This document shows, one piece after another, positions 1 through 4,718 of a stretch of DNA of 5,453 bases. The notes beneath the pieces are model-generated. The model made no database searches. It was not told where the DNA came from and saw only the letters and a program-made list of their open reading frames with translations. The stretch lies in contig PLHN01000233.1 in the NCBI GenBank assembly GCA_003139975.1, forward strand, positions 1-5,453. Direction: 5' to 3'. Positions within the stretch are counted from its first letter, which is position 1. Every line of letters starts with the position of its first letter. This DNA is from Acidobacteriaceae bacterium (GTDB lineage Bacteria > Acidobacteriota > Terriglobia > Terriglobales > Acidobacteriaceae). The position numbers were made by a program, and so were the translations under genes.

Positions 1-2
1 TC

Positions 3-782
3 CTCATCCGGCGCCTGCGGACAACGCTCGCTGCCGAACCTGAGTCCTTAAATCACATGCCCCTGGCGACGGAGGGACTGCCGGTCCACGCCTACCACGC
101 CGTGATTCAACAGTTGAAACAGCAAAAGCATGAACTCGCGGCGCAGCAACTTTCCGACCGCCGCAAGGCGAAAGCTTCCGACTCGCTCAGTTCGACTGTG
201 CTGGCCAATCTGCCGAGTGGAGTGTTGTTCCTGAACACCGCTGGTTTAGTCCGTCAGGCAAATTCCGCTGCCCGCTTGCTGCTGGGATTCGCATCGCCCG
301 CCGGTCTCGATGTCAGCGACCTTTTCCGAACCGCCATTGTGCGCTCGACCGACGGCGTGGCCACGCACACCGATGTCAAGCAAGCGCTCGCTCCCGCGCT
401 TTCGGGGAAAAGCGCCGTGCGTGGATTGCTCCTCAACTATGTTTCGCGCGCGGGTGAAAACCGCGTGCTTGAGGTAACGGCCTCTCCGGTCATGGCCGAC
501 GATGCCAGCCTCATGGGCACAACTTTGGTCCTCAGCGACAAAACCGATATCGAGCGCATCCGCCACGATCAGCGCGTCCATCGGGAGATTTCCCAAGAGA
601 TGGCGGAGGAATTACGCACCTCACTTGCGACCATCGCCGGATACGCGCAACAGTTGGCTCACAGCCAGGGCGCGGAAACAACCCGCCATCTGGCAGATAA
701 CATCGCAGGCGAAGTGGCGAAATTGGACCGTACCATTGGCAGTTTTCTGGAGGCGCGCGAGGCTGCGGCCACCGGTTCCTGA
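3..782 (+). CDS. PAS-domain sensor protein with degenerate HisKA (DHp) C-terminus, 5'-partial
   Basis: This is probably a signalling protein that senses a cue through a PAS domain, but it lacks the parts needed for kinase catalysis. The frame stays open to the left edge (first whole codon at 3, reading LIRRLRTTLAAEP), and the ATG at 57 has no Shine-Dalgarno before it, so the true start probably lies outside the window. The basic IRRLR run would suit the cytoplasmic side of a membrane helix further upstream (inference). Counting from the Met at 57: residues 14-45 are a Gln/Lys-rich coiled linker, about 47-165 a PAS fold (NLPSGVLFLNTAGLVRQAN early, VLEVTASPV and TTLVLSDKTD later), and 170-235 two helices like a HisKA dimerisation domain. 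The H-box reads MAEELRTSLATIAGYAQ against the usual SHELRTPL, so the phospho-acceptor His is Glu184. The protein stops after helix 2 with no HATPase_c domain, and the other forward frames show none either. Function beyond signalling is unknown. Confidence 0.8.
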   Translation, partial: LIRRLRTTLAAEPESLNHMPLATEGLPVHAYHAVIQQLKQQKHELAAQQLSDRRKAKASDSLSSTVLANLPSGVLFLNTAGLVRQANSAARLLLGFASPAGLDVSDLFRTAIVRSTDGVATHTDVKQALAPALSGKSAVRGLLLNYVSRAGENRVLEVTASPVMADDASLMGTTLVLSDKTDIERIRHDQRVHREISQEMAEELRTSLATIAGYAQQLAHSQGAETTRHLADNIAGEVAKLDRTIGSFLEAREAAATGS

Positions 783-793
783 ATTCAGCGTTG

Positions 794-816
794 GCGGGGC
801 ACGCAATCAGCCCCGC
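794..816 (+). promoter_or_regulatory. 7-bp GC hairpin abutting the ribosome binding site
   Basis: GCGGGGC (794-800) pairs perfectly with GCCCCGC (810-816) around a 9-nt loop. The next base begins the Shine-Dalgarno GGAAGGA (817-823) of the gene starting at 831. There is no T-run, so it is not a typical intrinsic terminator. It could modulate translation of the downstream gene, or be an intergenic stem in a transcript shared with the PAS gene. The pairing is seen directly; its role is inference. Confidence 0.4.
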
Positions 817-830
817 GGAAGGATGATTCT

Positions 831-1469
831 ATGAAGCAAACGATGACGATGAAATGGATAGCGGCGGCCACTCTGCTCATGCTCGCTTCTGGCGCTGCGG
901 CTCAGTCTCAGAACACATCTCTTGGCGACTACGCGCGCAGCATTCGCAAGAACAAGCCCGACACAAATACTGCCAGCCAGCACTACGACAACGACAATCT
1001 TCCGACGAACGGAGCGCTGAGCGTAGTCGGCCCGGCCCCGTCGCCATCCAGCACGGCAAGCCCGGCCAAGGTTGATGCTGCCTCCGGCGCACCCGCCGCG
1101 TCCGCCGATCCGAAAGCGGCTGACAAGCAGAAGGCCAACGACGACCTGCAGAAGAAAATCGACGCCGAGAAGGCAAAACTCGACTCGCTCAGCCACGACC
1201 TCGATCTCGAGCAGCGCGAGTATCGCATGCGCGCCGCTGTCTTTTACAGTGACGCGGGCAATCGCCTGCGCGATGCCGGCGATTGGGACAAGCAGGACGC
1301 CCAATACAAGTCCGATATGGACAGCAAGCAGAAGGCGATCGAATCCGCCAAGGAGCAGCTCACGCAACTCCAGGAAGACGCGCACAAAGCCGGGATCGAC
1401 CAGAAAAAAGAAGACACGTCCGACAAAGACAAAGACACCGGCAAAGACGACGATCCGGACAAGAAGTAG
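831..1469 (+). CDS. secreted coiled-coil protein with charged Lys/Asp tail, function unknown
   Basis: I do not recognise a named function. The 212-residue protein has a clear Sec signal peptide (basic start, hydrophobic 9-20, likely cleavage after Ala24 in GAAA|QSQ) and so should be periplasmic or secreted. The mature N-terminus carries LGDYARSIRKNK (31-42) and YDNDNLPTNG (52-61), a pattern I associate from memory with short acidobacterial exported proteins. Residues 62-95 are a Pro/Ala/Ser linker. Residues 97-135 and about 155-188 are heptad-like, Lys/Glu/Gln-rich coiled coil. Residues 190-212 are almost only Asp, Lys, Glu, Thr and Ser, hence disordered. The start is well supported by GGAAGGA seven bases upstream of ATG 831; in-frame ATGs at 843 and 849 are less well placed. 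The gene follows the PAS gene by 48 bp on the same strand, so co-transcription is possible. A scaffold or cell-wall-associated role would fit but is a guess. Confidence 0.85.
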   Translation: MKQTMTMKWIAAATLLMLASGAAAQSQNTSLGDYARSIRKNKPDTNTASQHYDNDNLPTNGALSVVGPAPSPSSTASPAKVDAASGAPAASADPKAADKQKANDDLQKKIDAEKAKLDSLSHDLDLEQREYRMRAAVFYSDAGNRLRDAGDWDKQDAQYKSDMDSKQKAIESAKEQLTQLQEDAHKAGIDQKKEDTSDKDKDTGKDDDPDKK

Positions 1470-1485
1470 AACTGGGCTGCGGTGG

Positions 1486-1514
1486 CCCACTCAAGCTTCC
1501 TTGGCTTGAGTGGG
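1486..1514. terminator. 11-bp perfect hairpin between convergent genes
   Basis: CCCACTCAAGC (1486-1496) and GCTTGAGTGGG (1504-1514) are perfect reverse complements around a 7-nt loop, 16 bp after the stop at 1469 and 35 bp from the end of the convergent gene at 1550. Neither side has a run of T, so it is a non-canonical stem that may stop transcription or protect 3' ends in both directions. A second short stem, GGGGA/TCCCC (1512-1523), overlaps its right arm and would compete with it. Confidence 0.6.
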
Positions 1515-1549
1515 GAAATCCCCGTACCCCAGCCTCACAACCCCGTTCG

Positions 1550-2050
1550 TTAGAGTTTGATTCGTTGCCGAATCTGCCGGGCGTGCAAGCGCCCATGCAG
1601 CCAGTGGAACTTTCGCCACTCGTCGGCGGTGAGCGGCCCCAGGACGGGATGGTCCATAATCCTGGTGCTCGCGCCAAAACGCCGTTCGCAAGCATCCAGA
1701 CCCGAAACCATTCTCTGAATCTCTCCCGAGAGTTTTTCGCGAACTTCTTCAAGCGCCATCCCGCGCGGGACCGCGCGTTGCGGAGCTTTAGCTCCTTCCG
1801 GCAAATACCCAAGCCTCGTCACTGCGAAACTCTTCACGCGGTGGTTGAAAGTCGCACGCGTCGCCAGCGGGACTCCGCCATCCAGACATTTGGCGATGGC
1901 TCTGTTGGTGTTCATGTAGGTCAGATAAAGATGCTCGACAATCTGGGCTGAGTTCCACTTTCCCGCCGGAGCCTTTTGCATGGCGTCGCGGGTCGCCCCC
2001 TCCATTGCCGCTTCAAGCTCTTCTGCCAGTTTCTCTAGATAGGGTTTCAT
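1550..2050 (-). CDS. DinB superfamily (DUF1569-like) putative metal-binding protein
   Basis: DinB-like proteins are four-helix bundles that usually bind a metal through three histidines; several act as thiol-dependent transferases, but most, including DUF1569 members, have no assigned reaction. From the ATG at 2050 the protein has 166 residues, the usual size for a single bundle. Features that fit are the first-helix segment KWNSAQIVEHLYL with its His (residue 40), and the last-helix segment DHPVLGPLTADEWRKFHWLHGRLHARQI, where HGRLH supplies the HxxxH pair (residues 152 and 156). All three candidate metal ligands are present. An in-frame TTG at 2062 would add four residues (MRAP). Neither start has a good Shine-Dalgarno, so ATG is preferred. 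It is cytoplasmic, with no signal peptide. It is transcribed alone, divergent from the lipoprotein gene at 2183 and convergent with the coiled-coil gene. Family assignment is good; substrate unknown. Confidence 0.85.
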   Translation of the reverse strand: MKPYLEKLAEELEAAMEGATRDAMQKAPAGKWNSAQIVEHLYLTYMNTNRAIAKCLDGGVPLATRATFNHRVKSFAVTRLGYLPEGAKAPQRAVPRGMALEEVREKLSGEIQRMVSGLDACERRFGASTRIMDHPVLGPLTADEWRKFHWLHGRLHARQIRQRIKL

Positions 2051-2086
2051 GGGTGCGCGCAAAGACGGCAGAACAGGATTCCGGCA

Positions 2087-2094
2087 ATTCTATA
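2087..2094 (-). promoter_or_regulatory. weak -10-like box for the DinB-like gene
   Basis: Read on the minus strand, this stretch is TATAGAAT, containing TATAGA and TAGAAT, both close to the TATAAT consensus and about 37 bp before the ATG at 2050. No convincing -35 lies 16-18 bp upstream, so this is a tentative call based on position and AT content. Confidence 0.25.
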
Positions 2095-2128
2095 GGATGC
2101 ACTCCCGGTTCAGCTGTGCTCAATACAG

Positions 2129-2146
2129 TACAATGATCGGATCATT
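2129..2146 (+). promoter_or_regulatory. candidate -10 box overlapping a 15-bp inverted repeat (operator-like)
   Basis: TACAAT at 2129-2134 matches the -10 consensus at five of six positions, but no good -35 is visible. Directly overlapping it is the perfect inverted repeat AATGATC-G-GATCATT (2132-2146), which would cover the -10 and start site of the lipoprotein gene at 2183. That is the classic position for a repressor operator. The repeat is seen in the sequence; the operator role is inference. Confidence 0.4.
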
Positions 2147-2159
2147 TTCGAATTTCGAA
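2147..2159. repeat. tandem TTCGAA palindromes
   Basis: Two copies of the 6-bp palindrome TTCGAA (2147-2152 and 2154-2159) lie one base apart, immediately after the inverted repeat and within the probable 5' leader of the lipoprotein gene. They could be part of a composite protein-binding site or simply AT-rich leader sequence. Confidence 0.35.
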
Positions 2160-2182
2160 TCTTGCGTGATCAGGACCGCCCA

Positions 2183-2770
2183 ATGAAAAAACTATTGCTG
2201 CCAATTCTCTTGGTGGCCGCCATGTCCGGATGCTCGTCGGAACCGGGCAAGCCGGCAACGCCCCAAGCCACGCAACCCAAAGCCCCCGAGCTGATCACCG
2301 GAAGCAGCGCCTTTTTCAAGTGCTACATCGCAGCCCGTGGCTGGGCGCAGGACGCGCAGCCTTTCCGCATCGAATCGGTCGCATCCAAAACCGGTGACGG
2401 CAAAGCCGGAGAATGGCGTGCAAGCTTCGCCTCCGCCGCGCAGCACGCGATCAAGTCCTACACATGGTCGAACGGCGATATCGCCCACAGCGCCGACGAC
2501 ACCTACAGCCCGACCAACTCCTCAACCCAGGTTTTCAATGTCCAGTTCCTGAAGGTGGATACCGACAAGGCGTTTACCGTCGCCCAACAACATGGCGGAG
2601 CCAAGCTGCTCGAGAACAGTCCCGATACGCCCGTGCTTTACGTCCTCGATTGGAACCACCCTACTAACGAACTGTTCTGGCACGTGATCTACGGCACCGA
2701 TCGCGACACCGCCAAACTGCGCGTAGCCGTCAACGCATCGACCGGAGATTTTTCGAAAGTGGAAAAGTAG
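2183..2770 (+). CDS. small lipoprotein, PepSY-like C-terminal end, function unknown
   Basis: I do not recognise a named gene. The 195-residue product begins MKKLLLPILLVAAMSGCSSE, a lipoprotein signal peptide with Cys17 as the likely lipidated residue, followed by a Pro/Gln/Thr tether (20-36). The mature domain starts near ITGSSAFFKCYIAARGWAQDA (38-58). It ends in LFWHVIYGTDRDTAKLRVAVNASTGDFSKVEK (165-195), where alternating hydrophobic strands closing in 'NASTG' resemble the end of a PepSY repeat (weak, by eye). One extra Cys (47) sits in the mature part. ATG 2183 is preferred over an in-frame TTG at 2162 because CAGGA (2171-2175) is seven bases upstream of the ATG and the signal peptide begins properly there. 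The gene has its own leader with operator-like repeats (2129-2159) and ends 49 bp before the convergent TPR gene. It probably acts at the inner or outer membrane facing the periplasm. Confidence 0.82.
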   Translation: MKKLLLPILLVAAMSGCSSEPGKPATPQATQPKAPELITGSSAFFKCYIAARGWAQDAQPFRIESVASKTGDGKAGEWRASFASAAQHAIKSYTWSNGDIAHSADDTYSPTNSSTQVFNVQFLKVDTDKAFTVAQQHGGAKLLENSPDTPVLYVLDWNHPTNELFWHVIYGTDRDTAKLRVAVNASTGDFSKVEK

Positions 2771-2806
2771 GAAGGGGTAGTTTAAGAGTTAGCGGACAAG
2801 CAAGTT

Positions 2807-2822
2807 GTAGCGCCGGCGCTAC
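2807..2822. terminator. 16-bp perfect palindrome overlapping the TPR gene's stop codon
   Basis: GTAGCGCCGGCGCTAC is perfectly self-complementary and can fold as a 6-bp stem with a CCGG loop. On the plus strand it is followed by GGGCTCTTCTTTT, a pyrimidine-rich tail that could make it a terminator for the lipoprotein gene ending at 2770. On the minus strand, the TPR gene's TAG (2819-2821) lies inside the right arm. It might instead be a copy of a dispersed GC-palindromic repeat; one copy cannot show that. Confidence 0.45.
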
Positions 2823-3463
2823 GGGCTCTTCTTTTCCGACAGCTTTTCCAGCGCCGCCCGCGCATCCTTGGCCATTGGCCCTTCCGGCAGAATCTTCAAG
2901 TATTGCTCGAAGTCTTTCCGAGCCTCGGCCTTATTGCCCACCTTCTCCTGGCACACGGCCAGACGGTAGGTCGCAATCGCGTCGTTATCTTTGTAGTAAA
3001 GAGCTTCCTTATAGCGCTCCAGCGCCGCTCTGTAGTTCTTTCGCTTGAAGTAGTAGTCGCCCACCTCAACGTCCCTCGAGGCCTTCAGCGGGTTCCAGGG
3101 ATGAAACTCCTCCACACCGGTGTTGTCGGCAGGCGGAGTGGGCTCCAGATCCGCGACCGCCGACTTGCTGTAGGGATGGTTCTTGGCGTCGTCCTTGGGC
3201 GGAGTGAGGTCGGTTCGCACCTCGCGGCTCGAACTCTCTTCCGCCTCGCGATCTGCGTCCTCCTGCTTCGAAGACACCTGACTCGGGGAATCCTGGCTCG
3301 ATGAATTTTGGCCCGATCGACCTTGGGTGGACAAACCCGGGCTCGACGAACCTACTCCAGACGAATCCTTATTCGATGTGGCGGGATCGGAAGATGGCTG
3401 CTGCGCCAGACAGCAGCTTCCGGCCAACAACAGCATCCCAGCGAGAAAAATAGTTCGGTTCAT
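2819..3463 (-). CDS. exported TPR-repeat protein with Ser-rich linker
   Basis: TPR proteins of this build usually serve as periplasmic or outer-membrane scaffolds; the C-terminal half recalls YfiO/BamD-type proteins, but this is not a full BamD. The 214 residues comprise a signal peptide (1-20), a Ser/Gln/Asp/Glu-rich low-complexity linker (22-82), a Pro-rich stretch (86-118), and two TPR units at about 131-163 (VGDYYFKRKNYRAALERYKEA) and 164-197 (RLAVCQEKVGNKAEARKDF), plus a capping helix to 209. The signal end reads LLLAGSCCLAQQ: cleavage after Ala20 by signal peptidase I seems likeliest, though a lipobox ending at Cys17 is possible. Initiation is unusual: AGG touches the ATG at 3463, and a TAGAAT -10-like box sits only 9 bp upstream, so the mRNA may be nearly leaderless. 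It is the last gene of the minus-strand group and is separated from the OmpA gene by a strong terminator. Confidence 0.85.
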   Translation of the reverse strand: MNRTIFLAGMLLLAGSCCLAQQPSSDPATSNKDSSGVGSSSPGLSTQGRSGQNSSSQDSPSQVSSKQEDADREAEESSSREVRTDLTPPKDDAKNHPYSKSAVADLEPTPPADNTGVEEFHPWNPLKASRDVEVGDYYFKRKNYRAALERYKEALYYKDNDAIATYRLAVCQEKVGNKAEARKDFEQYLKILPEGPMAKDARAALEKLSEKKSP

Positions 3464-3472
3464 CCTGCGAAT

Positions 3473-3478
3473 ATTCTA
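3473..3478 (-). promoter_or_regulatory. -10-like box close to the TPR gene start
   Basis: On the minus strand this is TAGAAT, five of six matches to TATAAT, ending only 9 bp before the ATG at 3463. Transcription would begin about 2-5 bases from the start codon. The -35 position would fall in the right flank or left arm of the 24-bp palindrome at 3494-3517 and has no clear TTGACA. The -10 match is seen; the leaderless interpretation is inference. Confidence 0.35.
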
Positions 3479-3493
3479 GCTCGAATGAGGTTG

Positions 3494-3517
3494 GATGCGG
3501 CGCCGCGGCGCCGCATC
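3494..3517. repeat. 24-bp perfect GC-rich palindrome upstream of the TPR gene
   Basis: GATGCGGCGCCG (3494-3505) is followed without spacer by its exact reverse complement CGGCGCCGCATC (3506-3517). As RNA or cruciform it gives a 10-bp stem with a CGCG loop. It has no T-tail in either direction and lies 31 bp upstream of the TPR start, across the expected -35 region, so an operator or a structural repeat is likelier than a terminator. Confidence 0.55.
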
Positions 3518-3579
3518 GGCGCGACGAAGGCCAATAGACGGATCCCGTTCGACGACGTCCCCGGCACGCCGCACGCTCC

Positions 3580-3610
3580 AAAAAAATCAGGCCGCCCATT
3601 TCAGGCGGCC
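3580..3610 (-). terminator. intrinsic (Rho-independent) terminator of the OmpA-family gene
   Basis: Reading the minus strand, GGCCGCC (3610-3604) pairs perfectly with GGCGGCC (3596-3590) around a 7-nt loop. It is followed after TGA by seven T residues (3586-3580). It lies 35 bp past the stop of the OmpA-family gene at 3645. A GC stem with an uninterrupted U-tract is the textbook arrangement and separates the OmpA gene from the TPR gene. Confidence 0.88.
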
Positions 3611-3644
3611 CGTTTGGCGAAATCCTCCGGGGAGGAGGGAAAAC

Positions 3645-4379
3645 TTATAGTGATGGCGGATTCGCGGTGGATGTCTGCGCCGGCTGCGACTGCTCCGCTG
3701 CGCCCGTGTTCGTCATCAGGTGAATATCGACGCGGCGGTTCTTGGCGCGCCCGGCAGACGTCTTGTTCGTCTCCACCGGCTTATCCTTGCCCAGCCCGAT
3801 CAGATAGATCTTGTAAGCCGGAATGTTCTTCTGCGCAGCCAGATACTGGATCACCGCATCGGCGCGGCGCTGGCTAAGATCGTAGTTGTAGTCGGCGCCG
3901 CCCACCGCATCCGTCGCACCTTCCACCGTAATGATGTAGCCCTTGGTGGTGGCAACGCTGGTTGCAAGCTGGTCAATCGCTTCCTTGGCGTCCTTGGTCA
4001 GATTGTCCTTGTTAAATCCAAAATGCACGGACGTCTCCGCCACCGACTTATAGTTGTCGAGGTTGACGACCGTGTTGGTCAGGGTATCCACGCGCTGCGC
4101 CGCGGTATTGGCGGCCATCTGCGCTTTGTCCGCGCTCGTGCCGGCAGCCAAAGCCTTCTGGTCGGCCGCTTCGGCGCTTGCCTGCACGGCCTGAATGCCG
4201 GACTGCGCCCGCTGATCCACGTCCTTAATGTCTTTCGAGTTCTTCGCTGTCAGGTCGTCCAGTTCATTGGTCTTGTTAATCAGCGGCGTTGTCTGCTGAC
4301 GCACATAATTCTTGGTTGAACAGCCAATCGATGCCGCCGCTATCGCCGCCAGCATTAGGGTCAAACAAATTCGTTTCAT
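3645..4379 (-). CDS. OmpA/Pal-family peptidoglycan-binding lipoprotein
   Basis: It probably anchors the outer membrane to peptidoglycan. From ATG 4379 it has 244 residues. The signal peptide ends ...AAASIGC, with Cys20 the likely lipid attachment, although the -3 residue (Ser) is not ideal for a lipobox. Residues 35-108 are an Ala-rich heptad coil resembling Lpp or Pal spacers. Residues 117-220 form the OmpA C-terminal domain: VHFGFNKDNLT, the loop ATDAVGGADYNYDLSQRRADAV, then GLGKDKPVETN and GRAKNRRVDI. Asp157 and Arg172, 15 residues apart, match the pair that contacts diaminopimelate in OmpA domains; the usual His before TD is Ala155. A disordered tail follows (222-244). The start at 4379 is chosen because GGGGAAGGAG (4391-4400) lies 11 bases upstream and the signal peptide begins there; an upstream in-frame ATG (4403) overlaps that ribosome site. 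The gene is monocistronic, with a terminator at 3580-3610 and a long leader. Confidence 0.93.
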   Translation of the reverse strand: MKRICLTLMLAAIAAASIGCSTKNYVRQQTTPLINKTNELDDLTAKNSKDIKDVDQRAQSGIQAVQASAEAADQKALAAGTSADKAQMAANTAAQRVDTLTNTVVNLDNYKSVAETSVHFGFNKDNLTKDAKEAIDQLATSVATTKGYIITVEGATDAVGGADYNYDLSQRRADAVIQYLAAQKNIPAYKIYLIGLGKDKPVETNKTSAGRAKNRRVDIHLMTNTGAAEQSQPAQTSTANPPSL

Positions 4380-4448
4380 TTGAGTGAGGGCTCCTTCCCC
4401 CATAATGATTGCCCGATCTCTTGCCTACCGTCTTGTTGTTTTCCAGTC

Positions 4449-4489
4449 CACTGTTATCTCGATGCGATCTCAAGACGCTCCAAACAGTG
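4449..4489 (-). promoter_or_regulatory. inverted repeat in the OmpA-family 5' leader
   Basis: On the minus strand CACTGTT (4489-4483) can pair with AACAGTG (4455-4449) across a 27-nt loop. If transcription starts near 4493, this stem would sit at the very 5' end of the mRNA, where it could stabilise the transcript. The pairing is exact but long-range, and its function is inference. Confidence 0.3.
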
Positions 4490-4503
4490 CTCACCTCTAT
4501 TAA

Positions 4504-4519
4504 AGCACGAGGGATGCCA
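4504..4519 (-). promoter_or_regulatory. candidate sigma-54 (-24/-12) promoter for the OmpA-family gene
   Basis: The minus strand reads TGGCATCCCTCGTGCT, compared with the sigma-54 consensus TGGCACN5TTGCW. The GG and GC elements are both present and separated by exactly ten bases; the mismatches are T for C in the -24 element and G for T in the -12 element. Predicted start is near 4493, giving a leader of about 115 nt. An overlapping rival is an extended -10 of the sigma-70 type, TGC-TTTAAT (4499-4507), with no -35. The spacing is seen; which sigma factor is used is unresolved. Confidence 0.4.
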
Positions 4520-4718
4520 CTTTGATTTCCACAGGCATCAAGATAACAATCCTCGAATCAACCGGTTAGAAACGCTGCGAGCAACAGCTTGGTGAGTCCG
4601 TGCAAGCATTCCCGATATGGACCGTAGAAATTTTATACGGCTAGCTTTCCGGCGGTGCCATTTATCTGCAATCCTTGGCTACGTCTTGGGTCCCTCCGAA
4701 AGCCAACCCGCAGCCCGT

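Larger units (their letters stand above)
4380..4718. other. intergenic region: OmpA-family gene leader and promoter, argS 3' flank
   Basis: This 339-bp gap lies between the end of argS and the OmpA-family start. The part nearest the OmpA gene holds its ribosome site (4391-4400), a long-range inverted repeat (4449-4489) and promoter candidates (4499-4519). Just upstream, interleaved inverted repeats GATGCC/GGCATC (4513-4518, 4534-4539) and TTGAT/ATCAA (4522-4526, 4537-4541) could bind a regulator. Between about 4542 and 4718 I see only a weak CCGTA/TACGG stem (4622-4640) and no clear terminator for argS. Short plus-strand ORFs here (4380-4595, 4617-4799) lack ribosome sites and protein-like composition. 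Confidence 0.6.

Noticed and set aside
783..834. Possible frameshifted continuation of the PAS protein into an ATPase domain
   Set aside because: The other forward frames after 782 show no N-box or G-box residues, and a new gene with a good ribosome site begins at 831, so no broken kinase domain is present.
807..1490. 227-residue hydrophobic minus-strand ORF opposite the coiled-coil gene
   Set aside because: It is antisense to a gene with a signal peptide and a strong ribosome site. Its Val/Leu-rich composition comes from the Lys/Asp codons on the other strand, and it also runs through the 3' hairpin.
1283..1951. 222-residue plus-strand ORF spanning the convergent gene ends
   Set aside because: It crosses the tail of one gene, a hairpin and the antisense of the DinB-like gene; composition is Arg/Gln/Pro-rich frame shadow.
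3230..3400. Imperfect CTCGAYGAA-like repetition in the Ser-rich linker of the TPR gene
   Set aside because: Spacing is irregular and similarity low; it is explained by low-complexity Ser codons and is not an organised repeat or CRISPR.
3535..3551. TTGGCC...GC spacing on the minus strand near 3504-3533 resembling a sigma-54 site for the TPR gene
   Set aside because: The GG-GC spacing is right, but the -12 part reads GCGCC, not TTGCW, and a TAGAAT box lies nearer the start.
3720..4319. 199-residue plus-strand ORF opposite the OmpA-family gene
   Set aside because: It lies entirely antisense to a clear OmpA domain, with no ribosome site and no recognisable motif.
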